Assembly: GCF_902498195.1 (NCBI RefSeq) | Contig: NZ_CABVIY010000002.1 | Coordinates: 186,001-250,000 of the forward strand | Direction of reading: 5' to 3' | DNA length: 64,000 nt | Source of the DNA: Pseudomonas fluorescens | GTDB taxonomy: Bacteria; Pseudomonadota; Gammaproteobacteria; Pseudomonadales; Pseudomonadaceae | Shown: positions 57,031 through 64,000 of the stretch, in pieces | How positions within the stretch are numbered: the stretch's first letter is position 1 | Layout: each line of letters begins with the position of its first letter | The notes under the pieces: generated by a model | Database searches by the model: none | Seen by the model: the letters and a program-made list of their open reading frames with translations, nothing else | What the model was told of the DNA's origin: nothing | Made by a program: the position numbers and the translations under genes

Positions 57031-57120
57031 TGTGGGAGCGGGCTTGCTCGCGAATGCGGTGTGTCATTCGATATCCATGCTCAATGACATACCGCATTCG
57101 CGAGCAAGCCCGCTCCCACA
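57031..57120. repeat. REPIN, GAATGC variant
   Basis: Inverted units with core GTGGGAGCGGGCTTG at 57031-57059 and 57092-57120 and outer GAATGCGG, between pmbA and the Fur-controlled operon. Confidence 0.92.
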
Positions 57121-57155
57121 TGGAGTTCGTCGCACCTTTTCGGGGTTGTTTTGGT

Positions 57156-57186
57156 TCTCATTATCATCTAATAATAAATCTCATTA
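57156..57186 (+). promoter_or_regulatory. Fur box of the fagA-fumC-orfX-sodA operon
   Basis: The run TCTCATTATCATCTAATAAT with the following AAATCTCATTA contains several tandem NATWAT-like hexamers of the Fur consensus, 20-50 bases before fagA. This operon is the known iron-repressed fagA operon of pseudomonads, so the assignment fits. Start of transcription should lie within it. Confidence 0.75.
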
Positions 57187-57204
57187 CCGAATGAGCCCCG
57201 GATC

Positions 57205-57612
57205 ATGAGTTCTGCCTTGCACGAGCAGCCTTACCTCGAAAGCTGGCGCTGGATGAGTCGCCAGATCCGTTGTGCGATGGACCCCGACGAACCTCGCCTG
57301 ATCGAACATTACCTGGCCGAAGGCCGGTACCTGGCCTGTTGCACGGCGACCTCACCCTGGACCGTCGCTGAAACCTCCTTCCGTTTGTTGCTCGACACCG
57401 CCGCCGATGTCGCGCTGCCCTGGCACTGGCGCACCTACTGTCTGGACCAGGCCTGGCGCCCGCTGCGTGAACTGGAACGACTCTCCCTCTGCAAATGCCG
57501 CCTCAAGCGCTGGCAGAGCTACACCTGGCAACTGGCGACCTGCGAGTTGCAACCCTCCATTCCTCTTAACGAACTGGTGCAAGGATTTTCAGATGACCAA
57601 GACACGTATTGA
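57205..57612 (+). CDS. fagA: Fur-associated protein FagA
   Basis: A 135-residue cytoplasmic protein of unknown biochemical role, first gene of the iron-repressed fagA-fumC-orfX-sodA operon. It opens MSSALHEQPYLESWRWMSRQ and has no known catalytic motif; it is rich in Trp, Cys (eg CKCRLKRWQSYTW) and Arg. Assignment rests on size, sequence character and operon order. Its last 20 bases overlap fumC in another frame. Confidence 0.85.
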   Translation: MSSALHEQPYLESWRWMSRQIRCAMDPDEPRLIEHYLAEGRYLACCTATSPWTVAETSFRLLLDTAADVALPWHWRTYCLDQAWRPLRELERLSLCKCRLKRWQSYTWQLATCELQPSIPLNELVQGFSDDQDTY

Positions 57613-58969
57613 GCGCGACAGCATGGGCGAACTCCAGGTCCCGGAAGACGCCCTCTACGGCGCACAGACCCAACGTGCGGTGGATAACTTCCCGATCAGC
57701 GGCAAACCGATGCCGGTGCAGTTCATTCGGGCGTTGATCCTGGCCAAGGCAGCCGCAGCCCGCGCGAACATCGAACTCAAGCAGATCAGCGAATCGCAAG
57801 GCAAAGCCATCGTCGATGCCGCGCAAGGCCTGCTTGAAGGCGATTTCATGCAGCACTTCCCGGTGGACATCTTCCAGACCGGTTCCGGCACCAGTTCCAA
57901 CATGAACGCCAACGAAGTGATCGCCACCTTGGCCAGCCGGCTGCTGGGTGAGCCGGTGAACCCCAACGATCACGTCAACTGTGGCCAAAGCAGCAACGAC
58001 ATCATTCCCACCACCATCCACGTCAGTGCGGCGCTGGCCTTGCACGAGCAGTTGCTGCCGGCGCTGAAAGGGCTGGTGCAGGTGATCGAGCGCAAGGCCG
58101 GGCAGGTTCATCACCATGTCAAAACCGGACGCACCCACCTGATGGACGCGATGCCGGTACGCATGAGCCAGGTGCTCAATGGCTGGGCACAACAGTTGAA
58201 GGCCAACATCGGTCACCTGCAGGATTTGCAACCCAGCCTGCAATCCCTGGCTCAAGGTGGAACGGCAGTGGGGACCGGGATCAATGCGCACCCCGAGTTC
58301 GCCGCGCGTTTCAGCCAGCAACTGAGCCAATTGACCCGGGTCGAGTTCACGCCGGGTGTGGATCTGTTTGCGCTGATCGGCTCCCAGGACACCGCTGTCG
58401 CCGTCTCCGGTCAACTCAAGGCCACCGCGGTCTCGCTAATGAAAATCGCCAACGACCTGCGCTGGATGAACTCTGGACCGCTGGCCGGGCTTGGCGAAAT
58501 CGAACTCGAAGCGTTGCAGCCGGGCTCTTCGATCATGCCAGGCAAGGTCAACCCGGTGATTCCGGAAGCCACAGCCATGGTCGCCGCCCAGGTCATTGGC
58601 AACGACACGGTCATCACCATTGCCGGTCAGTCGGGCAACTTCGAATTGAACGTGATGCTGCCGATCATCGCCCAGAACCTGCTGAGCAGCATCGAGTTGC
58701 TGGCCAATGCCAGCCGCCTGTTGGGTGAAAAGGCCATCGCCAGCTTCAAGGTCAACGACGCACGACTGAAGGAAGCGTTGTCGCGCAACCCGATTCTGGT
58801 GACCGCCCTCAACCCGATCATTGGCTACCAGAAAGCCGCCGAAATCGCCAAGAAGGCCTATCAGCAAGGTCGACCGGTGATCGATGTCGCCCAGGAGCAC
58901 ACCGACCTGTCGCGTAGCCAGCTGGAAGAGTTGCTCAACCCGGAAAAACTCACCGCAGGCGGCGTGTGA
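57593..58969 (+). CDS. fumC: Class II (iron-free) fumarase C
   Basis: A 458-residue fumarate hydratase of the class II family, interconverting fumarate and malate without an iron-sulphur cluster. The signature GSSIMPGKVNP with its flexible active loop, SGTSSNMNANEV and the histidine motif GRTHLMDAMPV are visible. Start MTKTRIERDSMGELQVP has AAGGA seven bases upstream, inside fagA. Being in a Fur-repressed operon, it replaces iron-containing fumarase when iron is short. Confidence 0.97.
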   Translation: MTKTRIERDSMGELQVPEDALYGAQTQRAVDNFPISGKPMPVQFIRALILAKAAAARANIELKQISESQGKAIVDAAQGLLEGDFMQHFPVDIFQTGSGTSSNMNANEVIATLASRLLGEPVNPNDHVNCGQSSNDIIPTTIHVSAALALHEQLLPALKGLVQVIERKAGQVHHHVKTGRTHLMDAMPVRMSQVLNGWAQQLKANIGHLQDLQPSLQSLAQGGTAVGTGINAHPEFAARFSQQLSQLTRVEFTPGVDLFALIGSQDTAVAVSGQLKATAVSLMKIANDLRWMNSGPLAGLGEIELEALQPGSSIMPGKVNPVIPEATAMVAAQVIGNDTVITIAGQSGNFELNVMLPIIAQNLLSSIELLANASRLLGEKAIASFKVNDARLKEALSRNPILVTALNPIIGYQKAAEIAKKAYQQGRPVIDVAQEHTDLSRSQLEELLNPEKLTAGGV

Positions 58970-58996
58970 ACCCCGCTACCGCTTTGGAGGCACACC

Positions 58997-59434
58997 ATGG
59001 AGCACTGGAAACGCACGATCGAAAGGGCCAATCGCTTTTTCATGCTGGGTGAACTGGTCGATGCCCGCGAGGCCTACTTGCAGGCATTGGCCCTGGCCCA
59101 AGTGTTGTTCGAGCGCTGGGCGGATGCCGATGAAGCGGTGGCGGCCTGCGTGATTTCCCATCACAACCTGGCGGACCTGCACCTGCGCCTGAACCAGCCG
59201 GAGGAGAGCGCCGAGTATCTGTGCGCTATCCACCAACGGTTGTTGCAGACCATGCAGGACCCCCGACTGCCGACGGCATTGCGTGAAGCCGCGCTGCGCC
59301 AGAGCAGCAAAACCTATGTCGAACTGCTGAATTTCATCAGCGAACACGGCGAATACCCGCGCACTCATCGTTTGCTGCACATCGATGCCACGTCGTCGCA
59401 ACCCCCTGCGCCTCATCATCATGGAGTTCATTGA
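58997..59434 (+). CDS. OrfX of the fagA operon, helical protein
   Basis: A 145-residue helical protein ([20 protein letters not shown]) with TPR-like helix pairs, such as [20 protein letters not shown] and [20 protein letters not shown], and histidine clusters at the C-terminus (PAPHHHGVH). Its function is not established; it lies between fumC and sodA in pseudomonads and is co-repressed by iron. GGAGG six bases before the ATG. It ends one base before the sodA start. Confidence 0.85.
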   Translation: MEHWKRTIERANRFFMLGELVDAREAYLQALALAQVLFERWADADEAVAACVISHHNLADLHLRLNQPEESAEYLCAIHQRLLQTMQDPRLPTALREAALRQSSKTYVELLNFISEHGEYPRTHRLLHIDATSSQPPAPHHHGVH

Positions 59435-59435
59435 A

Positions 59436-60047
59436 ATGGCTTTTACCTTGCCTGCCTTGCCGTATGCCTACGACGCCCTGGAGCCGCACATCGATGCGCA
59501 GACCATGGAGATTCACTACACCAAGCATCACCAGACCTACATCAACAACCTGAACGCCGCCGTTGAGGGCACCGAGTTTGCCGAGTGGCCGGTGGAAAAA
59601 CTGGTGGCCGCCGTTCAGGAGCTGCCGGAAAAACTCCGCGCGGCCGTGATCAATCAGGGCGGTGGCCACGCCAACCATTCGTTGTTCTGGGAAGTCATGG
59701 CGCCCCATGGCGGCGGCAAGCCGGAGGGCATCCTGGCCAAGGCCATCGATGAGCAACTGGGTGGTCTCGACAGTTTCAAGGACGCCTTCACCAAAGCCGC
59801 GCTGACCCGTTTCGGCAGTGGTTGGGCCTGGCTGAGCGTGACGCCGCAAAAGACCCTGGTCGTGGAAAGCAGCGGCAATCAAGACAGCCCATTGATGAAT
59901 GGCAACACACCGATTCTCGGCCTGGATGTCTGGGAACACGCCTATTACCTGCAATATCAGAACCGCCGTCCGGAATACATCAGCGCGTTCTACAACGTGA
60001 TCAACTGGCCTGAAGTCGCTGCGCGCTATCAGGCTGCGCTGGTCTGA
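59436..60047 (+). CDS. sodA: Manganese superoxide dismutase (SodA/SodM)
   Basis: A 203-residue superoxide dismutase of the Fe/Mn family, dismuting superoxide in the cytoplasm. Metal ligands: His27 (MEIHYTKHH), His81 (HANHSLFW), Asp164 and His168 (DVWEHAYY). The [14 protein letters not shown] text with Gly77-type residues and the operon under Fur control point to the Mn enzyme made under iron shortage. Start at [19 protein letters not shown] lies nine bases upstream, within orfX's end. Confidence 0.96.
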   Translation: MAFTLPALPYAYDALEPHIDAQTMEIHYTKHHQTYINNLNAAVEGTEFAEWPVEKLVAAVQELPEKLRAAVINQGGGHANHSLFWEVMAPHGGGKPEGILAKAIDEQLGGLDSFKDAFTKAALTRFGSGWAWLSVTPQKTLVVESSGNQDSPLMNGNTPILGLDVWEHAYYLQYQNRRPEYISAFYNVINWPEVAARYQAALV

Positions 60048-60076
60048 GTTTTCAAAAAAACAATTCAAGGCAGACT

Positions 60077-60970
60077 ATGGGCACTGAAACACTGGCGATC
60101 GGAAGTGGGCGAATGTTTCGTTACGCGTTTGGATCGCTGTTAATGCTGGCGGGCATGAGCTTGCTGGTGGCGCATGGGCTGGAATGGCTGGACCTTGAAC
60201 CGAAGCTGTCGCGGGCATTGCAGGGGGGTGCCATCTGCGCCTTGGGCACTGCGCTGGGGGCGGTTCCGGTGCTGGTGATCCGGCGCATGCCCCAGGCACT
60301 CAGCGATACATTGCTGGGGTTTGGTGCCGGTGTGATGCTGGCCGCGACTGCGTTTTCGCTGATCGTGCCGGGCATCGCAGCGGCAGAAAACCTGGGCATG
60401 ACCCCGTGGGCGTCCAGCAGCCTGATCTGTTTCGGCATCATGCTCGGTGCATTCGGGCTGTTTCTGGTCGATCGCAAAGTGTCCGGCGCCTCCCCGGAAA
60501 TGCTCATTGGCACCGTGGAGCACCCGGTGATTCCGCCGCGGATCTGGCTGTTCGTGTTCGCGATCATTGCCCATAACATTCCCGAAGGGATGGCGGTGGG
60601 CGTCTCGGCCGGAGGCGGCATGCCGGATGCCGACAGCCTGGCGATGGGCATCGCCTTGCAGGATGTGCCTGAGGGGCTGGTGATTGCCTTGGTTTTGGCC
60701 GGGGCAGGGATGTCGCGGTTCAAGGCGTTCCTGATCGGTGCCGCCTCAGGCCTGGTCGAGCCGGTATTCGCGCTGTTGTGCGCGTGGCTGGTGAGCCTGG
60801 CCGAACTGTTGCTGCCGTTGGGTTTGGCATTGGCGGCCGGGGCGATGTTGCTGGTGGTCACCCACGAAATCATTCCAGAGTCGCGCCGTCACGGTCACGA
60901 CAAGCTGGCGAGCCTCGGGTTGCTGATCGGGTTTTGCTTGATGATGGTGATGGATACGGCGTTGGGGTAG
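60077..60970 (+). CDS. ZIP-family metal transporter
   Basis: A 297-residue inner-membrane metal importer of the ZIP (ZupT-like) family with eight or so helices. The metal-site helix pair shows AHNIPEGMAVGVS and ALQDVPEGLVIALVLAG, the hallmark HN-x-PEG motif. It follows sodA by 29 bases; metals such as manganese or zinc would fit the Mn-SOD context, but specificity cannot be read from the sequence. AAGG six bases before the ATG. Convergent with the npr gene. Confidence 0.9.
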   Translation: MGTETLAIGSGRMFRYAFGSLLMLAGMSLLVAHGLEWLDLEPKLSRALQGGAICALGTALGAVPVLVIRRMPQALSDTLLGFGAGVMLAATAFSLIVPGIAAAENLGMTPWASSSLICFGIMLGAFGLFLVDRKVSGASPEMLIGTVEHPVIPPRIWLFVFAIIAHNIPEGMAVGVSAGGGMPDADSLAMGIALQDVPEGLVIALVLAGAGMSRFKAFLIGAASGLVEPVFALLCAWLVSLAELLLPLGLALAAGAMLLVVTHEIIPESRRHGHDKLASLGLLIGFCLMMVMDTALG

Positions 60971-60980
60971 GAGGCGAGTA

Positions 60981-61256
60981 TTACTCGCCTTCATCGAAGT
61001 AGTTGTTGATCAAGGCCACCAGCGCATCCATCGCTTCCTGTTCCTGCTCGCCTTCCGTGCTCAAATGGATTTTGGTGCCCTTGCCGGCGGCGAGCATCAT
61101 CATGGCCATGATGCTTTTGCCATCGACGGTGGATTCGGGCGTGCGTCCTACCCTGATCGTGCAACCCTTGAATTGACCGGCAACCCCAACGAATTTTGCA
61201 GACGCCCGGGCATGCAGGCCCAATTTATTGATGATTTCGATTTCCAGAGCAGGCAT
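60981..61256 (-). CDS. ptsO: Phosphocarrier protein NPr (PtsO) of the nitrogen PTS
   Basis: A 91-residue HPr-like protein. Phosphoacceptor His15 is in NKLGLHARASAKFV, and the regulatory-type Ser region in KSIMAMMMLAAGKG. It accepts phosphate from PtsP and passes it to PtsN, a signalling cascade tied to nitrogen, potassium and cell-envelope control. Last gene of the rpoN block as read on the reverse strand, 15 bases after rapZ. Confidence 0.96.
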   Translation of the reverse strand: MPALEIEIINKLGLHARASAKFVGVAGQFKGCTIRVGRTPESTVDGKSIMAMMMLAAGKGTKIHLSTEGEQEQEAMDALVALINNYFDEGE

Positions 61257-61271
61257 CGCGATGTGAATCCT

Positions 61272-62129
61272 TTAGCTGAGGTCGCGGTGGCGGACCTGGA
61301 CGTTTTTCAGGGATTGCTGCAGGGTCTTGCCCAGGCGTTCGGTCAGGTAGACAGAACGGTGATGACCGCCGGTGCAACCGATGGCAATGGTGACATAGGC
61401 GCGGTTGCTGGCGGCAAAACGGGGTAACCATTTGAGCAGGTAGGAGGAAATATCCTGGAACATCTCTTCAACGTCCGGCTGTGCCGCGAGGTACTCGGCA
61501 ACCGGTTGATCCAGGCCGGACTGCGCGCGCAACTCAGGCTTCCAGTAAGGATTGGGCAGGCAGCGCACATCGAAGACCAGGTCGGCGTCCACCGGCATGC
61601 CACGCTTGAAACCGAAAGACTCGACCAGGAACGCTGTTCCGGGCTCCGGCTGGTTCAGCAGGCGCAGCTTGATGGTGTCGCGTAGCTGGTAAAGGTTCAG
61701 GTTGGTGGTATTGACCTTGAGATCGGCCAGGTCGGCGATAGGGCCTAGCAGGCTCGTTTCATCGTTGATCGCCTCGGCCAGCGAGCGATTGGCACTGCTG
61801 AGCGGGTGGCGGCGGCGGGTTTCCGAAAAGCGTTTGAGCAAGGTTTCTTCGTCGGCATCCAGGTACAGGACGTCACACTGGATATGTCGGCTGCGAACCT
61901 CTGCCAACAGCTCCGGGAACCGCGACAAGTGGCTTGGCAGGTTGCGGGCATCGATCGATACCGCAACCAGCGGCTGGGACAGCTCGGTGTGAATCAGCGC
62001 GCGTTCCGCCAGTTCCGGCAGCAAGCCGGCCGGCAGGTTGTCGATGCAGTAATAGCCGTTGTCCTCAAGTACATCGAGGGCGGTACTTTTACCCGAGCCG
62101 GAGCGGCCGCTGACGATGATCAAGCGCAT
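61272..62129 (-). CDS. rapZ: RNA-binding adaptor/nucleotide-binding protein RapZ
   Basis: A 285-residue RapZ (YvcJ/YhbJ) family protein. Walker A is [11 protein letters not shown] (7-17), [12 protein letters not shown] and the C-terminal domain with [15 protein letters not shown] follow. In E. coli RapZ presents GlmZ sRNA to RNase E and senses glucosamine-6-phosphate; in pseudomonads its role is less known. Two bases separate it from ptsN, a conserved order. Confidence 0.96.
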   Translation of the reverse strand: MRLIIVSGRSGSGKSTALDVLEDNGYYCIDNLPAGLLPELAERALIHTELSQPLVAVSIDARNLPSHLSRFPELLAEVRSRHIQCDVLYLDADEETLLKRFSETRRRHPLSSANRSLAEAINDETSLLGPIADLADLKVNTTNLNLYQLRDTIKLRLLNQPEPGTAFLVESFGFKRGMPVDADLVFDVRCLPNPYWKPELRAQSGLDQPVAEYLAAQPDVEEMFQDISSYLLKWLPRFAASNRAYVTIAIGCTGGHHRSVYLTERLGKTLQQSLKNVQVRHRDLS

Positions 62130-62131
62130 GA

Positions 62132-62596
62132 TTACTGCCCGTTTTGCTCGTCTAGGACAACCTGATACAAGGCTTCATTGCTCGGGGCGCTGCGCAATTT
62201 GTCGCGCACGTCCTTGCGGTCGAGCATGCTGGCGATCTGGCGTAACAATTCAAGGTGCGCATCGGTGGCGGCTTCCGGGACCAGCAGGACGAACAACAGG
62301 TCAACCGGGGCGCCATCGATAGCGTCAAAATCGATAGGGGCGTCCAGGTGCATCAAGGCGCTGATGGGCGAATGGCAACCCTTGAGGCGGCAGTGAGGAA
62401 TGGCGATGCCGTTGCCAAAACCGGTGGAACCGAGTTTTTCACGGGCAATCAAAGCCTCGAAGACATCTTGCATCTCCAGATCCGGCACTTCGCGATGGAT
62501 GAGGTTGGCAATTTGCTCGAGGGCTTTCTTTTTGCTGCCGCCCGGCACGTTCACGAGGGAACGGCCGGGGGTCAGGATACTTTCAAGTCGGATCAT
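62132..62596 (-). CDS. ptsN: Nitrogen-PTS EIIA protein PtsN
   Basis: A 154-residue EIIA(Ntr) protein. Phosphoacceptor His68 is in [13 protein letters not shown], and the regulatory end [20 protein letters not shown] is typical. In its unphosphorylated or phosphorylated state it contacts K+ transport, PHB and sigma-54-linked functions. Lies between hpf and rapZ. Confidence 0.97.
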   Translation of the reverse strand: MIRLESILTPGRSLVNVPGGSKKKALEQIANLIHREVPDLEMQDVFEALIAREKLGSTGFGNGIAIPHCRLKGCHSPISALMHLDAPIDFDAIDGAPVDLLFVLLVPEAATDAHLELLRQIASMLDRKDVRDKLRSAPSNEALYQVVLDEQNGQ

Positions 62597-62608
62597 GGGT
62601 TGGGAGTG

Positions 62609-62917
62609 TTAACGACCGGTAGCGCCCTGGAGGAGGCTCTGGGTCTTTTCCTTATGCTTTTTGAGTTGTTTATCCAGCTTGTCGGTCAGTGCGTCGATCG
62701 CCGCATACATATCGGTATGTTCTGCGTTGGCGACCACTTCATTGCCGGGAATATGCAGCGTGGCTTCGATTTTCTGCTTCAGCTTTTCGACCGTCATCGT
62801 GACCTGCACGTTGGTGATCTTGTCGAAATGTCGCTCCAATCGTTCGAGTTTTTCGCCGATGTAGGTGCGAAGAGGTTCGGTCACTTCCAGTTGGTGTCCA
62901 CTGATGTTGACTTGCAT
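62609..62917 (-). CDS. hpf: Ribosome hibernation promoting factor HPF
   Basis: A 102-residue short-type HPF (beta-alpha-beta-beta-beta-alpha), starting MQVNISGHQLEVTEPLRTYI with the conserved TDMYAAIDALTDKLDKQLKK end. It binds the 30S A and P sites and pairs 70S ribosomes into 100S dimers in stationary phase. GGAG seven bases before the ATG. Next to rpoN, as in many proteobacteria. Confidence 0.96.
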   Translation of the reverse strand: MQVNISGHQLEVTEPLRTYIGEKLERLERHFDKITNVQVTMTVEKLKQKIEATLHIPGNEVVANAEHTDMYAAIDALTDKLDKQLKKHKEKTQSLLQGATGR

Positions 62918-62991
62918 ACAGCTTCTCCTTCGTTGCCAGTGCATAAAGCGGTAGACCCGATGATCTACCACTGGAACGCTGTGGCGTGGCT

Positions 62992-64000
62992 CTACATCAA
63001 CCGCTTGCGTTCGCTCGAAGGCGCGATCCCGAGGGATTCGCGGTACTTGGCGACGGTGCGGCGAGCCACCTGAATGCCTTGTGCCTCCAGTAAACCAGCG
63101 ATCTTGCTGTCACTCAACGGCTTTTTCTGATTTTCCGCGGCAACCAGTTTTTTGATGATCGCGCGGATCGCCGTGGACGAGCATTCGCCACCTTCAGAGG
63201 TGCTGACATGGCTGGAGAAAAAGTATTTCAGTTCGTATATGCCCCGAGGGGTATGCATGAACTTCTGGGTGGTCACCCGAGAGATCGTTGACTCGTGCAT
63301 GCCGACCGCTTCAGCGATGTCATGCAGGACCAATGGCTTCATGGCTTCGTCGCCATACTCCAGGAAGCCGCGCTGATGCTCGACGATCTGGGTGGCAACT
63401 TTCATCAGGGTTTCGTTGCGGCTTTGCAGGCTCTTGATGAACCAGCGGGCTTCCTGCAACTGGTTGCGCATGAAGGTGTTGTCGGCACTGGTGTCGGCGC
63501 GACGCACGAAACCGGCGTACTGGGCGTTGACGCGCAGGCGCGGCACTGACTCCTGGTTGAGCTCCACCAGCCAGCGCTCGTTGTCCTTGCGCACGATTAC
63601 GTCGGGTACGACGTACTCGGCTTCGGTGGACTCGATCTGCGAGCCCGGGCGCGGGTTGAGGCTCTGCACCAGTTCGATCACCTGGCGCAGCTCATCTTCC
63701 TTGAGTTTCATGCGGCGCATCAGCTGGCTGTAGTCACGGCTGCCGAGCAAGTCGATGTAGTCGGTGACCAGGCGCTTGGCCTCGGCCAGCCAAGGCGTTT
63801 TGGCGGGCAGCTGGCGCAACTGCAGGAGCAGGCATTCGCCCAGGTTGCGGGCGCCGATGCCGGCGGGTTCGAATTGCTGGATGCGGTGCAGGACGGCTTC
63901 GATTTCGTCCAGTTCGATGTCCAGTTCCGGGTCGAAGGCTTCGAGGATTTCCTCGAGGGTTTCGTCCAGATAACCCTGGTTGTTGATGCAGTCGATCAGG
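62992..64000 (-). CDS. rpoN: RNA polymerase sigma-54 factor, C-terminal part (partial)
   Basis: The window cuts the gene: about the last 336 codons are present, open to the edge. The core-binding region shows [14 protein letters not shown] and ESLRxLNPRPG-type text ([15 protein letters not shown]); the C-terminus has the -24 recognition RpoN box [17 protein letters not shown], and the [23 protein letters not shown]. Sigma-54 directs transcription of nitrogen, flagella and many carbon-use genes with enhancer-binding activators. It precedes hpf-ptsN-rapZ-npr in this order. Confidence 0.98.
   Translation of the reverse strand, partial: LIDCINNQGYLDETLEEILEAFDPELDIELDEIEAVLHRIQQFEPAGIGARNLGECLLLQLRQLPAKTPWLAEAKRLVTDYIDLLGSRDYSQLMRRMKLKEDELRQVIELVQSLNPRPGSQIESTEAEYVVPDVIVRKDNERWLVELNQESVPRLRVNAQYAGFVRRADTSADNTFMRNQLQEARWFIKSLQSRNETLMKVATQIVEHQRGFLEYGDEAMKPLVLHDIAEAVGMHESTISRVTTQKFMHTPRGIYELKYFFSSHVSTSEGGECSSTAIRAIIKKLVAAENQKKPLSDSKIAGLLEAQGIQVARRTVAKYRESLGIAPSSERKRLM

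Overview
The window is a chromosomal segment of a fluorescent Pseudomonas, most likely of the P. fluorescens group. The evidence is high-GC coding, RpoN next to the nitrogen PTS genes, the Fur-linked fagA-fumC-orfX-sodA block, RoxSR, an OprD-family porin beside a dipeptide transporter, and many copies of two REP/REPIN repeat families (cores like GTGGGAGCGGGCTTGCTCG and TGTAGGAGCTGCCGCAGGC). Several blocks keep the gene order I remember from P. aeruginosa, but joined differently. No rRNA, tRNA, CRISPR, IS element or prophage was recognised.

Layout. 1-1885: start of a TonB siderophore receptor (piuA-like), divergent piuC, and a coupled Sel1-repeat gene. 1886-5356: an AT-rich islet with a 760-residue protein that looks like XaxA and XaxB of the alpha-xenorhabdolysin binary pore-forming toxin joined in one chain, then an unrecognised 299-residue partner; this is the best candidate for an undescribed system. 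5402-6565: speC with a long leader carrying a terminator-like hairpin. 7228-10678: four-gene osmoprotectant ABC importer. 11117-12700: prfC. 12850-13992: small islet with a perfect 20-bp palindrome and two orphan genes. 14158-24950: dipeptide uptake cluster dppFDCB, three substrate-binding proteins and an OprD-type porin, with hairpins between genes. 25427-28231: SIMPL-domain protein and the RoxSR two-component system. 28329-30056: SbmA/BacA-like ABC transporter.

30254-36903 is a hexarate (galactarate/glucarate) catabolic cluster: FadR-type regulator, kdgD, 2-oxoglutarate semialdehyde dehydrogenase, MFS permease and garD, with a clear regulator-type operator before kdgD. 37066-39997 holds an AEC permease, a carboxymuconolactone-decarboxylase-like protein, a Ca2+/Na+ antiporter and a small RlpA-like lipoprotein. 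40147-43358 is gatCAB. Divergent from it, 43570-54886 is the conserved envelope block mreBCD-maf-rng-yhdP-nitrilase-tldD; mreC there appears to start at an AUU codon. After darP and pmbA come the Fur-regulated fagA-fumC-orfX-sodA operon (57205-60047), a ZIP metal transporter, and the reverse-strand block rpoN (cut by the window end)-hpf-ptsN-rapZ-npr.

The genes are mostly core metabolism, envelope and stress functions. The accessory parts are the two AT-rich islets (1886-5356 and about 12830-13734). REPINs sit only between genes, often bracketing transcription units, and are absent inside the long dpp, gat/mre/yhdP and rpoN blocks.
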